Shown here piece by piece: positions 23,721 through 33,755 of a stretch of 64,000 nt of DNA. A model generated the notes under the pieces. The model was given only the letters and a program-made list of their open reading frames with translations. It did no database searches and was not told the origin of the DNA. Every line of letters starts with the position of its first letter. The stretch's first letter is position 1. Source of the DNA: Methylophaga sp. (GTDB taxonomy: Bacteria > Pseudomonadota > Gammaproteobacteria > Nitrosococcales > Methylophagaceae); the NCBI GenBank assembly GCA_020831825.1, contig JAFIFW010000012.1:1-64000 (forward strand). Direction: 5' to 3'. The position numbers were made by a program, and so were the translations under genes.

Positions 23721-25565
23721 TTAATGGGGTGCATCGGCATGAAAAACATCATAAATTTTTCTGGCCAGTGACTCGCTAATGCCTTCTACTCTGGCAAGGT
23801 CTTCGACACCTGCTCGCTTGACTTCCTGCAAACCGCCGAATTGTTGCAGAATCTTCTGACGTCGTTTTGGCCCAAGTCCCGGAATATCCTCCAGCGAAGA
23901 AGTCTGTCTGGCCTTCGCTCGCCGTTGCCTGTGACCGGTAATCGCAAACCGGTGAGCCTCATCGCGCACCTGCTGTAACAAATGCAATGCCGGTGAATCC
24001 GCCGCCAGCGTCACCTCCCCCGCTCGGCCAACCAGAAACAGGGTTTCTTCTCCAGGCCGGCGCTCTGGTCCCTTGGCAATGCCTAAAATCGGCAGATCAC
24101 TCAGATTCAGTTCTGCCAATACTTCCTGAGCTTCACGAATCTGGCCTTTACCACCATCAATCAGTAATAAATCCGGGCGTTTGCCTTCACCATTTTGCAG
24201 ACGAGTAAAACGGCGCGAGAGTGCTTGATTCATCGCGGCATAGTCATCGCCAGGCGTGATCCCCTCGATATTGAACTTTCGATAGTCGCTCTTGATCGCC
24301 CCTTCAAGCCCAAAAACCACACATGAAGCCACTGTCTTTTCACCTCGAGTGTGGCTGATATCAAAACATTCAAGCCGTTTTGGCAGTTCATCCAGCTCAA
24401 GCGCTTCTTGCAGCGCTTCAAAACGTTGCAGCAAATTCGCACGACTGCTTAGCCGCTGGCTCAGGCTGATATCGGCATTAGTCAGCGCCATTTTTAACCA
24501 GCGCGTTGCATGACCGCGCTGTGGTTTGCGCAGACTGACCTTGTGGCCAGACTCACTCTGCAAAACGGATTGCAGCAGACTCAAATCGTCAGCCTCATGG
24601 CTGAGCAGTATCTCGACCGGCACATCCTTGCCCAGATAGTATTGCGGAATAAATGCCGCCAGCAATGCTTCCGGACTGCTGTCAGCAGAGCCTTTCGGGA
24701 AATAGCTTTTACTGCCCAGGTTGCGTCCACCACGGATAAAACACACTTCCACCACCGCCATGCCATCACGCACGATAGCCGCCAAGACATCCAGATCGCC
24801 CTGCATGCTGCTGACATATTGCCTTTCCTGAACCCGGCGCAGTGCGATGATCTTGTCGCGAATGGCCGCCGCCTGCTCAAACTGCAATGTGACAGAAGCT
24901 TCCTGCATCTGTTGACTGAGTTCATCCATCACCTGCTGATTCTTGCCTTCTAGAAACAACACCGTGTGTTGAACATCTTTTTGATAGTCCTCGGCAGAAA
25001 TCAAACCCACACAAGGTGCTGTGCAGCGTTTTATCTGATACTGCAGGCAAGGTCGGCTGCGATTCTGATAATAACTGTCTTCACATTGACGCACCGGGAA
25101 AAGCTTTTGCAACAGACTTAGACTCTCTCGCACCGCACCTGCACTGGGATAAGGGCCAAAATATTTTCCCTGCACCCGTTTGGCGCCACGATGCACACTC
25201 AGGCGCGGAAAGGCATCCGCTGAAATGAGCAAATATGGGTAGGTTTTGTCATCACGCAGCAGGATGTTATAGCGTGGCATCAAGGCCTTGATCAGGTTGT
25301 TTTCCAGAATCAAGGCTTCGTTTTCGGTGTGTGTCACCGTGGTTTCAATGGCGGCTATCTGCGCTACCATCACGGTGGTTTTTGATGTCAGTCCGGTTTT
25401 TCTAAAATAACTGGAGACACGTTTTTTGAGATTTTTTGCCTTGCCGACGTAGAGCACCACACCCTCGGCATCAATCATCTGATAGACGCCGGGACGGCCG
25501 GTCAGCGTTTTGAGATATTCAGCCGCATCAAAGGGCGGTTGTTTGTCTTGCGGATTATCAGACAT
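23721..25565 (-). CDS. uvrC: Excinuclease ABC subunit C
   Basis: This encodes 614 residues. UvrC makes both incisions around a lesion during nucleotide excision repair. The N-terminal GIY-YIG domain (about 25-105; Gly-Val-Tyr-Gln and Leu-Tyr-Val-Gly-Lys-Ala) performs the 3' cut. A UvrB-binding UVR motif lies near 205-240. The RNase H-like 5' nuclease follows (Phe-Asp-Ile-Ser-His and Asp-Gly-Gly-Lys-Gly-Gln). Tandem helix-hairpin-helix motifs close the protein (Ile-Pro-Gly-Leu-Gly-Pro-Lys-Arg). All are intact. It heads the uvrC-pgsA group. Confidence 0.97.
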   Translation of the reverse strand: MSDNPQDKQPPFDAAEYLKTLTGRPGVYQMIDAEGVVLYVGKAKNLKKRVSSYFRKTGLTSKTTVMVAQIAAIETTVTHTENEALILENNLIKALMPRYNILLRDDKTYPYLLISADAFPRLSVHRGAKRVQGKYFGPYPSAGAVRESLSLLQKLFPVRQCEDSYYQNRSRPCLQYQIKRCTAPCVGLISAEDYQKDVQHTVLFLEGKNQQVMDELSQQMQEASVTLQFEQAAAIRDKIIALRRVQERQYVSSMQGDLDVLAAIVRDGMAVVEVCFIRGGRNLGSKSYFPKGSADSSPEALLAAFIPQYYLGKDVPVEILLSHEADDLSLLQSVLQSESGHKVSLRKPQRGHATRWLKMALTNADISLSQRLSSRANLLQRFEALQEALELDELPKRLECFDISHTRGEKTVASCVVFGLEGAIKSDYRKFNIEGITPGDDYAAMNQALSRRFTRLQNGEGKRPDLLLIDGGKGQIREAQEVLAELNLSDLPILGIAKGPERRPGEETLFLVGRAGEVTLAADSPALHLLQQVRDEAHRFAITGHRQRRAKARQTSSLEDIPGLGPKRRQKILQQFGGLQEVKRAGVEDLARVEGISESLARKIYDVFHADAPH

Positions 25566-25642
25566 TGCTTGCAGTCTATGATTGGTGAGGTGTTCAGGCT
25601 ACAGATCATGACCGCAAAGCTAAAGTCACTCAAGCATCAATC

Positions 25643-25855
25643 TCACGCGTCGTCATTCCGCTTTGGCGAGTATTGGTTCTGATAGCACTTATGCGCCTGA
25701 TAGAAACTGTTGGCGGACAAACCAAGCAAAATGACACCGCCAATCACGGCGGGTATCTTGTCGCCGTAGAAATAAAACATCGCCAATGCCACCAAAAGTT
25801 CACACGTTCCGATGACTTTGAGTAAAACGACATTTTCGGTTCTTTTTATTGCCAT
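25643..25855 (-). CDS. Small membrane protein, unknown function
   Basis: This encodes about 70 residues from the ATG at 25855; an upstream TTG at 25873 is possible. Two hydrophobic segments (about 10-30 and 34-52) are linked by a short Tyr-Gly-Asp-Lys-Ile-Pro turn, and a charged tail follows. I do not recognise a family. It precedes uvrC on the same strand with a gap of 77 bases and is divergent from mfd. Confidence 0.55.
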   Translation of the reverse strand: MAIKRTENVVLLKVIGTCELLVALAMFYFYGDKIPAVIGGVILLGLSANSFYQAHKCYQNQYSPKRNDDA

Positions 25856-25997
25856 TTCCCTGCGCCTTTGCAAAAAAATTTGATCATAGCACTATCCGTT
25901 ATTTTTGTATGGGTATTATTAAAAAGCCCTGAGTCTTTCTACGCTGGGGCTGATTGATGACTAGGCATGTCTGTCAGCCCGGTTTTGTGGGAAAATA

Positions 25998-28900
25998 GTG
26001 ATTTTTTCTGACAACATCATGCCCTCAAACAGCGCCGACCTGTTCAAACCCAAACTACCCGTCTCTGCCAAAAGCCATCTTCACACTGGACAGCTTTATG
26101 GCAGTGCCCAGGGTTTGTTACTGGCAAATGCTGCCGTACAACACGAGGGACCGCTGCTGGTCATCACCGCCGATATGGCGACGGCACAGCGGCTGGAAAA
26201 TGAAATCCGCTTCTATCTTGCCGATAGTTCACTGCCGATATTGCACTTTCCTGATTGGGAAACACTGCCCTACGACAGCTTTTCACCGCACCAGGACATC
26301 ATTTCCGAACGACTGCAAACGCTGCATCAGCTGCCGACATTTCGCCGAGGCGTATTATTAGTGCCGATTGCGACGCTGATGCACCGCATTGCCCCGGCCT
26401 CATTTCTGGAAGCCGGCACACTCAGGCTGCAAACCGGCGAACAGTTCGATATCGAACAGTGGCGCCTCAGACTGGAAAAAGCCGGTTACCGTAGCGTCTC
26501 TCAAGTCATGGAGCACGGTGAGTTTGCTGTTCGTGGTGCCATCATCGACATGTTCCCGATGGGGGCTAAACAACCCTACCGCATTGATCTGTTTGATGAT
26601 GAAATCGACACACTGAGAACCTTTGACCCGGAAAGTCAACGCTCTAACGAGAGCATCGATGGCGTTGAGTTATTACCCGCCAGAGAATTTCCACTTGATG
26701 AAAAAAGCATCAGCCTGTTTCGACGCCAGTTCGGCCTGCAATTTGATGGTGACCCTCAACGCAGTCTGATTTATCGCGAAGTCAGCGCCGGTAATCTGCC
26801 CGGCGGCATTGAATATTACCTGCCACTGTTTTTTGAAGAAACCTCATGTTTACTGGATTACCTGCCAGAAAACAGCTTGCTGGTACCGATCAACCAGCCA
26901 CACGATGCCGCTGAAATATTCTGGACCGAAATCAGCGAACGTTATCGACAGCACAAGGTCGATCCAGAGCGGCCGCTGCTGCCCCCAGAAAAAATGTTCA
27001 TCGCTGTTCCAGAGCTGTTCAACCAGTTCAAATCCTTTGCACAGTTGCATTGTCAGAACTTTCAACTCAGCGAGTCACAGGGTCATCACAACTATCAGAC
27101 CATTGCTCCCCCTCCACTGACCATCAACTCCCGCCAAGACAAGCCCTGCGCAGCGCTAGAAAGCTTTATCGAAGGATTCAAAGGTCGAATTCTGTTTGCT
27201 GCCGAATCTGCCGGGCGCCGGGAAACCCTGCTTGATTTGCTGCGTCGTCAGCAAATCACTGTCAAGCAGGTCGATAACTGGCAGGCTTTTCTGGATGACA
27301 ACAGCCCACTGGCAATTACCGTCGCCCCAGTAGAACAGGGTCTGGTCAGTGAGCAACATCAAATTGCCGTCATCGCAGAAACCCAGTTGTTTGGTCAACA
27401 GGCAATGCAGCGTCGGCAACGTCAACGCAAAAAACGTGACAGTGATGCCATCATTCGTAATCTGGCAGAGTTGACCATCGGGGCTGCTGTAGTCCATGAA
27501 GATCACGGTGTCGGTCGTTATCTCGGCTTGCAGACACTGGATGTGGGTGACGTAACCGCTGAATATGTCACGCTGGAATATGCCAATAAGGACAAACTCT
27601 ATGTGCCGGTGGCCTCGCTGGATCTGATCAGTCGATACAGTGGTGCCGCTCCTGAACTGGCGCCCCTGCACAAACTGGGCAGTGGTCAATGGGAAAAAGC
27701 ACGTCGCAGGGCGGCCGAAAAAGCCCGTGATGTTGCGGCCGAACTACTGGATATTTATGCCAAGCGCGCTGCCAACAAAAAACCACCTGTTGCAGCGCCA
27801 GATGAGCAATATCAGGCATTTTCTGAAGCATTCCCATTTGAAACCACACCCGATCAGCAAGACGCGATTGATGCTGTCATCACCGACATGCAATCCGACA
27901 AGCCCATGGATCGACTGGTCTGTGGCGATGTCGGTTTTGGTAAAACAGAGGTCGCGATGCGTGCTGCGTTTTTGGCAGTGCAGTCAGGCAAGCAGGTCAT
28001 GGTGCTGGTGCCCACCACCTTGCTGGCACAGCAGCATTACGAAAACTTCAAGGATCGTTTTGCCGACTGGCCGGTTCGTGTTGAAGTGTTGTCGCGTTTT
28101 CGTTCAAAGAAACAATTAGATACCGTCAAAGCAGCTATCAGCGAAGGTCAGGCAGATATCATCATTGGTACACACAAACTGCTGCAACAAGATATTCAAC
28201 CGAAACGACTGGGCTTGTTCATTCTTGATGAAGAGCACCGCTTTGGTGTCACTCAAAAAGAGCAACTGAAAAAGTATCGTAGCCAAATCGACGTGCTGAC
28301 ACTCACCGCCACGCCGATTCCGCGCACCCTCAACATGTCAATTTCCGGTATTCGTGATCTGTCGATCATCGCCACGGCACCAGCACGTCGATTGGCAATC
28401 AAGACCTTTGTTTTACAGTGGGATGCAGAGCGAGTCCGTGAAGGCATGCTGCGTGAGATCAAGCGCGGCGGTCAGGTGTATTTCCTGCACAACAAGGTCG
28501 ACGATATCGAGCGAGTGGCCAGAGAAATCGAGCTGTTAATGCCTGAAGCCAAGGTTGCTGTTGCCCATGGTCAAATGCGCGAACGACAGCTGGAACAGGT
28601 GATGCTCGACTTCTATCATCAGCGCTTTAATGTGCTGGTGTGTACCACGATTATCGAAACCGGCATTGATGTACCGAGTGCCAATACCATTTTTATCGAC
28701 CGGGCAGACAAACTCGGTTTGGCGCAGCTCTATCAAATCCGAGGTCGAGTCGGACGTTCGCACCATCGTGCTTATGCTTATCTGCTGGTTCCGCCGCATA
28801 ACTCCATGACGCAGGATGCCGTGAAACGACTAGAAGCCATCGAATCGATTGAAGATCTGGGCACCGGCTTCACACTGGCCACTCATGATATGGAAATTCG

Positions 28901-29483
28901 TGGCGCCGGCGAGTTACTGGGTGATGAGCAAAGCGGTCAAATGCAAGAGATTGGCTTTTCGCTCTACAACGAATTGCTCGAGCGCGCAGTCACCGCATTG
29001 CGCATGGGCAAGACGCCTGAGCTCGACAGCCAGCGTCACTTTATCGAAATCGATTTGCACACTCCGGCGCTGATCCCATCGGATTACTTACCGGATGTCC
29101 ATACCCGGCTGGTGCTTTACAAACGCATCTCCGCCGCACCGGATCAGGAATCCCTCTACGATCTGCAAGTGGAAATGGTCGACAGGTTTGGCTTGCTGCC
29201 CGAGCAGGTGAAGACGCTTTTTGCAGTGCATGAATTGCGTCTCAAGGCCAAGGCCGCAGGAATTCGCAAGATTGATGTTTATGAACAAGGTGGCCGGATT
29301 ATCTTCGAAGAGTCGCCCAATATCGACCCGATGACGATTATTCAGCTGATTCAGCAACAACCTGCCAAATTCAAACTGGATGGGCAAGACAAACTGCGCT
29401 TCACCGAATTCATGCCAGAATCCAGTGACCGCATTCAAACGCTGGATCAACTGTTGGATACCTTGCTTAGCAGCCAGTCATGA
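25998..29483 (+). CDS. mfd: Transcription-repair coupling factor
   Basis: This encodes 1154-1161 residues depending on the start (GTG 25998 or ATG 26019; neither has a strong ribosome site, the ATG fits family length well). Mfd pushes RNA polymerase off lesions and recruits UvrA. Domains in order: a UvrB-homology module (1-350), the CarD/RID polymerase-interacting domain near 490-560, the RecG-like translocase with Walker A Gly-Phe-Gly-Lys-Thr, a Asp-Glu-Glu-His box and Ser/Thr-Ala-Thr-Pro-Ile-Pro-Arg motif, then a C-terminal TRCF domain. All are intact. It is close to uvrC but on the other strand, and cmoM overlaps its stop by four bases. Confidence 0.97.
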   Translation: MIFSDNIMPSNSADLFKPKLPVSAKSHLHTGQLYGSAQGLLLANAAVQHEGPLLVITADMATAQRLENEIRFYLADSSLPILHFPDWETLPYDSFSPHQDIISERLQTLHQLPTFRRGVLLVPIATLMHRIAPASFLEAGTLRLQTGEQFDIEQWRLRLEKAGYRSVSQVMEHGEFAVRGAIIDMFPMGAKQPYRIDLFDDEIDTLRTFDPESQRSNESIDGVELLPAREFPLDEKSISLFRRQFGLQFDGDPQRSLIYREVSAGNLPGGIEYYLPLFFEETSCLLDYLPENSLLVPINQPHDAAEIFWTEISERYRQHKVDPERPLLPPEKMFIAVPELFNQFKSFAQLHCQNFQLSESQGHHNYQTIAPPPLTINSRQDKPCAALESFIEGFKGRILFAAESAGRRETLLDLLRRQQITVKQVDNWQAFLDDNSPLAITVAPVEQGLVSEQHQIAVIAETQLFGQQAMQRRQRQRKKRDSDAIIRNLAELTIGAAVVHEDHGVGRYLGLQTLDVGDVTAEYVTLEYANKDKLYVPVASLDLISRYSGAAPELAPLHKLGSGQWEKARRRAAEKARDVAAELLDIYAKRAANKKPPVAAPDEQYQAFSEAFPFETTPDQQDAIDAVITDMQSDKPMDRLVCGDVGFGKTEVAMRAAFLAVQSGKQVMVLVPTTLLAQQHYENFKDRFADWPVRVEVLSRFRSKKQLDTVKAAISEGQADIIIGTHKLLQQDIQPKRLGLFILDEEHRFGVTQKEQLKKYRSQIDVLTLTATPIPRTLNMSISGIRDLSIIATAPARRLAIKTFVLQWDAERVREGMLREIKRGGQVYFLHNKVDDIERVAREIELLMPEAKVAVAHGQMRERQLEQVMLDFYHQRFNVLVCTTIIETGIDVPSANTIFIDRADKLGLAQLYQIRGRVGRSHHRAYAYLLVPPHNSMTQDAVKRLEAIESIEDLGTGFTLATHDMEIRGAGELLGDEQSGQMQEIGFSLYNELLERAVTALRMGKTPELDSQRHFIEIDLHTPALIPSDYLPDVHTRLVLYKRISAAPDQESLYDLQVEMVDRFGLLPEQVKTLFAVHELRLKAKAAGIRKIDVYEQGGRIIFEESPNIDPMTIIQLIQQQPAKFKLDGQDKLRFTEFMPESSDRIQTLDQLLDTLLSSQS

Positions 29484-30241
29484 GCAGTGAAGATCGTAAT
29501 TTCGACGATCTGACAGAACGCTTTTCGACGCGTATTTACGCCACGGCCAAGGGAGAGTGGCGTCTGAAGATACTTAAACAGGACTTGTCTGCGGTCACTG
29601 CCAGCCAAACACTTGACGTCTGGGACGCAGGCTGTGGTCAGGCGCAGATCAGTCTGTGGCTGGCTGAACAAGGTCATCAAATCACCTGCTCGGACATTTC
29701 AGCCAGGATGCTGGACATCGCGCGTGAATCATTTCAGCAGGCACAATTACCCGCCCGCTTCCTGCATCAATCGTTACAACAACTCTCGATCAATGAAGGT
29801 CCGTTTGATCTGGTGCTGTGCCATGCTGTTCTGGAATGGCTGGCAGCACCCTATGAGGGTCTTGAACAGATTGCCGAACGAGTAAAACACGGTGGTTACC
29901 TGTCCTTGCTGTTCTATAACCGCAATGCCATGGTCTATCAGAATGTATTAAGAGGCGGTTGGCGGCTGCAACCAATACTTGACGATGAATACATCGGTAA
30001 AGGTCACAAGCTGAGTCCACCCAACCCGTTATATCCTCACGAAGTAATGGAATTTATCGGACAATTAGGCTTCGAAGTGCAGGCTCATAGCGGTGTCAGG
30101 GTGTTTCATGACTATCTGAATCAGGATGCCTTGAAAAACAGCGATCCAGAACAGATTTTCGCAGTTGAGGCACGTTTTTGCAGAATGCCGGTCTATCGTG
30201 ACATGGGACGTTACATTCACCTGCTGCTTAAACGCTCATAA
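29480..30241 (+). CDS. cmoM: tRNA 5-carboxymethoxyuridine methyltransferase
   Basis: This encodes 253 residues, a class I AdoMet methyltransferase close to E. coli CmoM (formerly SmtA), which methylates the carboxyl of cmo5U at the wobble base of some tRNAs. It shares the N-terminal Asp-Arg-Asn-Phe-Asp-Asp, an AdoMet motif (Asp-Ala-Gly-Cys-Gly-Gln-Ala-Gln), His-Ala-Val-Leu-Glu-Trp, Leu-Phe-Tyr-Asn and the late Gly-Val-Arg-Val-Phe-His-Asp-Tyr. The start overlaps the mfd stop (ATGA), suggesting coupling. Confidence 0.9.
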   Translation: MSSEDRNFDDLTERFSTRIYATAKGEWRLKILKQDLSAVTASQTLDVWDAGCGQAQISLWLAEQGHQITCSDISARMLDIARESFQQAQLPARFLHQSLQQLSINEGPFDLVLCHAVLEWLAAPYEGLEQIAERVKHGGYLSLLFYNRNAMVYQNVLRGGWRLQPILDDEYIGKGHKLSPPNPLYPHEVMEFIGQLGFEVQAHSGVRVFHDYLNQDALKNSDPEQIFAVEARFCRMPVYRDMGRYIHLLLKRS

Positions 30242-30317
30242 ATGTCATTCGGCACATCATCGCTTTTGTTAGACTTTGCGATTGCCTGGTTAACCACCTC
30301 TTTGAATACAGGAAAAC

Positions 30318-31139
30318 ATGACTAATAAAACTTTGCCATTAGTACTGCTGTTCAGTGGTCTGATCTCTGCTTGCGTCCAACAAAACGAGATACGTCCTGT
30401 TGTTACCCTGGAAGAAGTCGAGTCAACCCTTGCAGACTCGGAACAACGCCTGAGTGCCAGTATTGCTGAACAATGTGCGGCGATAGAACAAACAGTCGAA
30501 CGTCAGGCAACCGGCGTTCTGGCTCTGCAAACAGATCAGCAACAGATTCTGGAGCAGATTCAGTTGATCAACCAGCGACTGGACACACCGCCAGAGCCTG
30601 TCATTGTGATGACCCCAGCAGAGCCGCAACAATGTCCGCCACCACCACCGCCCAAACTGGGTGACAAAGTCGTGCTGGGCGAAGTGGAATGGATTTGGGT
30701 CGAAACACTTAATCGGGTATTCAAAGCGCGTGTGGATACTGGCGCTACAACTTCATCGATGCATGCCAGAGACATTGTGGTCACTGAGCGTGATGGCAAA
30801 AACTGGGTGCGTTTTTCGATTTTGCCAGAAGAAGAATCCGATACCAGCTATGACATTGAAGCGCCGCTGGTTCGCTATGCAAAAATTCGTCAATCATCAG
30901 CAGAGGGCGCTGATCGCCGACCAGTTGTCAGCTTGATCATCCGTATCGGTGAGCTGACCGAACGAGCAGAATTCACGCTGACTGATCGAAGTCACTTAAC
31001 TTATCCAATTTTGCTGGGACGTGAGTTTATTCGAGATATAGCAGTGGTAGATGTCGCCAAAAAACATGCACAACCCAAACCGCAGCTACTCCAAAATGTC
31101 CAACAGGCACCGGCAAAATCTGCGCCTGAATCTGATTAA
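30318..31139 (+). CDS. Lipoprotein, retropepsin-like (DUF785/ATP-dependent zinc protease) family
   Basis: This encodes 273 residues. A lipoprotein signal peptide ends in Ile-Ser-Ala-Cys at 16-19. A coiled-coil and a Pro-rich linker (about 105-113) lead to the C-terminal domain, which carries Asp-Thr-Gly-Ala at 140-143, the catalytic motif of retropepsin-like proteases (DUF785, RimB-like; databases often label it ATP-dependent zinc protease). The next two genes encode a membrane transglutaminase-like protein and a RimK-like ATP-grasp ligase, and the trio recurs together. A plausible model is periplasmic removal of amino acids or peptides that a partner ligase attaches. The substrate is unknown. 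Confidence 0.8.
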   Translation: MTNKTLPLVLLFSGLISACVQQNEIRPVVTLEEVESTLADSEQRLSASIAEQCAAIEQTVERQATGVLALQTDQQQILEQIQLINQRLDTPPEPVIVMTPAEPQQCPPPPPPKLGDKVVLGEVEWIWVETLNRVFKARVDTGATTSSMHARDIVVTERDGKNWVRFSILPEEESDTSYDIEAPLVRYAKIRQSSAEGADRRPVVSLIIRIGELTERAEFTLTDRSHLTYPILLGREFIRDIAVVDVAKKHAQPKPQLLQNVQQAPAKSAPESD

Positions 31140-31150
31140 TTCCGGAGTCA

Positions 31151-32665
31151 TTGATGGCATCGCGTTTCCCGTTTTATTTACTGGTCGGCCTGTTGTTTCT
31201 TGCCGGTGCAGCCCTTTCAATACACCGGCACATCACATTCGATATTCCCTGGCTGCCCGGTGAACAACGCCAAACCTGGTCAATTGAGGCCAGAGTGGAC
31301 TTTGTTGCGCATGGTGAGGAAGTACTGGCATCTTTGGCGATCCCCTCAACACAACCGGGATTCACGCAGCTCAATCAGACGGCTGCAAGTCCGGGTTATG
31401 GCTTGTCCTTTGTTGAGCGTGATGGTGCCATGCGCGCGGAGTGGTCAATTCGCAGAGCCAAGGGTAATCAACAGCTATACTACCGGGTTGATATGTTGGT
31501 CGACCCGTATGCCATTCCTTCGTTACCCGTGCGCCCTCCGGCCATTCGAGTCAATGTTGAACAAGAACCGTTTGCTACGGCTGCCAACCAAATTCTAGAG
31601 AGGGCGGTTGAACGCTCGGCAACGCCTTACACGTTGGCACGCGAACTGATTGCCGAATTTGGTAATCAGCGACAAAAAGCCGAGTTACTGGCGCAGCAAA
31701 AAAGCAAATCGCTGTGGACGGTTCAACTGCTCCAACAAGCTGGTGTGCCCGCAAGACGAGTACATGGCCTGTTTCTGGAAGATGGCCGCAGGCGTCAGCA
31801 ACTCACTGAATATATTCAAGTCTTTGACGGTGAGGACTACGAGTTATTTCATCCTGAAACCGGTGTGCAGGGGCAGCCGCATAACCTGCTACTCTGGCAA
31901 TATCACTCTGGCCCAATTCTGGAACTGATGGGTGGCAGCAACTCCAATGTCAGTTTTTCGATGATTCAACAGGAGCAGCCGTTTAACATCGCACTGAGTC
32001 AAAAGTTTGCTGACAATCAGCTACTCAACTTCTCGCTGTACAGCCTGCCGCTGGAAGAACAGGCCTTGTTCAAAAACATCTTGCTAATTCCTGTTGGTGT
32101 GCTGATGGTGGTGTTGATGCGCATTCTGATTGGTATCAAGACTTCCGGTACCTTTATGCCGGTGCTGATTGCCCTGGCATTTATTCAAACCAGTCTTGTG
32201 ACCGGCCTGATAGGATTTTTGTTAATTGTGGGTACAGGCCTGCTGTTGCGTTCCTATCTCTCCTACCTGAACCTGCTACTGGTCGCCCGAATATCGGCGG
32301 TGATCATTATCGTCATCGGCATGATCGCCATATTCTCTATCATGGCATATCAGTTCGGTCTGACCGAAGGTATGAAAATCACCTTCTTCCCAATGATCAT
32401 TCTCGCCTGGACCATTGAACGTATGTCGATTCTCTGGGAAGAGGAAGGACCACATGAAGTACTGGTACAAGGTGGTGGGTCGTTACTAGTAGCGATTGTG
32501 GCTTTCCTTGCCATGAATAATGAAGTTATCCGCCATCTGACCTTTAACTTCCTGGGTATTCAGTTGATGTTGATGGCGCTGGTGATGCTCATTGGTAACT
32601 ACACCGGCTATCGTCTACTGGAACTGAAACGATTCCGCCCCATGCTGCGAGATGATCACAAGTGA
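31151..32665 (+). CDS. Inactive transglutaminase-like protein fused to seven membrane helices
   Basis: This encodes 504 residues. One N-terminal membrane anchor (about 8-25) is followed by a periplasmic domain of about 250 residues of the transglutaminase-like type annotated as inactive. No clear catalytic Cys-His-Asp set is seen. About seven hydrophobic helices fill residues 315-490. It starts 11 bases after the protease gene and overlaps the next gene by four bases, so the three act together. A sensor or a membrane platform for the protease and ligase is an inference. Confidence 0.85.
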   Translation: MMASRFPFYLLVGLLFLAGAALSIHRHITFDIPWLPGEQRQTWSIEARVDFVAHGEEVLASLAIPSTQPGFTQLNQTAASPGYGLSFVERDGAMRAEWSIRRAKGNQQLYYRVDMLVDPYAIPSLPVRPPAIRVNVEQEPFATAANQILERAVERSATPYTLARELIAEFGNQRQKAELLAQQKSKSLWTVQLLQQAGVPARRVHGLFLEDGRRRQQLTEYIQVFDGEDYELFHPETGVQGQPHNLLLWQYHSGPILELMGGSNSNVSFSMIQQEQPFNIALSQKFADNQLLNFSLYSLPLEEQALFKNILLIPVGVLMVVLMRILIGIKTSGTFMPVLIALAFIQTSLVTGLIGFLLIVGTGLLLRSYLSYLNLLLVARISAVIIIVIGMIAIFSIMAYQFGLTEGMKITFFPMIILAWTIERMSILWEEEGPHEVLVQGGGSLLVAIVAFLAMNNEVIRHLTFNFLGIQLMLMALVMLIGNYTGYRLLELKRFRPMLRDDHK

Positions 32666-33654
32666 GCGAAGTCATCAAAAAACAAACTTGGTGGCAAAGA
32701 TTGTCTGAGCGTTACGCACATCCGGTCAGACTATCGCGCATGGGTGTGCTGGGTATGAATCGGCGCAATATCTCCTATATCAGCCGCTATAACCCGAGAC
32801 ACTTGTTTCCGCTGGTCGATGACAAGCTCAAAACTAAACAAATAGCCCTCGAGGCCGGCGTCACTGTACCCGAGCTTATTGGTGTTATTCGTGAACAGCA
32901 TGAAGTTCGCGACCTTGCAGGAATCGTTGCTGATTGCGCAGGCTTTTGTATCAAACCTGCCAATGGTTCAGGTGGCAAAGGCATTCTGGTCATTACCGGG
33001 CAAGATGATGGGGGTTATCACCGTTCCAATGGCTCGATTGCCGCTATCGGCGATTTGGAACGCCACGTCACCAACATACTGGCCGGGCTATTTTCTTTGG
33101 GTGGCAAGGCAGACGTTGCAATTATTGAAGCTCTGATTAACTTTGACGATTGCTTCAGCGGCTTCAGTTACGAAGGTGTACCTGATACCCGTGTGATCGT
33201 GTTCCAAGGCTTTCCGATCATGGCAATGATGCGACTCTCCACCTCGGATTCCAATGGCAAGGCTAACTTGCACCAAGGTGCCGTGGGTGTTGGCCTGGAT
33301 ATCGGCGATGGTCACGCTCTGCGAGCTGTACAGTTCGACAAGCCAATACTGCTACATCCTGACACTGGTCTCAATCTGATGAATCTGAAAGTACCGCACT
33401 GGCAAACCTTGCTGGAATTATCAGTGTCTTGTTATGAAATGTCTGGGCTAGGTTACCTCGGCACTGACGTGGTGCTGGATCGTTTTCAGGGACCAATGTT
33501 GCTGGAACTGAATGCGCGTCCAGGTTTGACCATTCAGATGGCTAATGGCCGAGGATTATTACCAAGACTTCGTCAAATTGAAGCGCTCGGCAAAAAAAAT
33601 AGAATGACCCCAAGTCAGCGCGTAGAATATGCTCGAGAGCACTTTTCAGAATGA
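32662..33654 (+). CDS. RimK-like alpha-L-glutamate ligase (ATP-grasp)
   Basis: This encodes 330 residues with an ATP-grasp fold. The ATP-binding Lys-Pro-Ala-Asn-Gly-Ser-Gly-Gly-Lys-Gly lies near 98-107 and the metal-binding Leu-Glu-Leu-Asn-Ala-Arg-Pro-Gly near 280-287. Relatives add glutamate to protein or peptide amino termini or to side chains. No signal peptide is seen, so the ligase acts in the cytoplasm. The start overlaps the upstream membrane gene by four bases (GTGA type junction). With the retropepsin-like lipoprotein it may form a make-and-remove modification system. Confidence 0.85.
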   Translation: MSEVIKKQTWWQRLSERYAHPVRLSRMGVLGMNRRNISYISRYNPRHLFPLVDDKLKTKQIALEAGVTVPELIGVIREQHEVRDLAGIVADCAGFCIKPANGSGGKGILVITGQDDGGYHRSNGSIAAIGDLERHVTNILAGLFSLGGKADVAIIEALINFDDCFSGFSYEGVPDTRVIVFQGFPIMAMMRLSTSDSNGKANLHQGAVGVGLDIGDGHALRAVQFDKPILLHPDTGLNLMNLKVPHWQTLLELSVSCYEMSGLGYLGTDVVLDRFQGPMLLELNARPGLTIQMANGRGLLPRLRQIEALGKKNRMTPSQRVEYAREHFSE

Positions 33655-33755
33655 GGCTGAGGGAATAGACTAGGGCCTGTTCAACAGGCATCGCTGCCCC
33701 ACCTGTAACCCATCCACGGCCCCGGCAATAATGTCTAACATAAAGCGCTTCAAAC

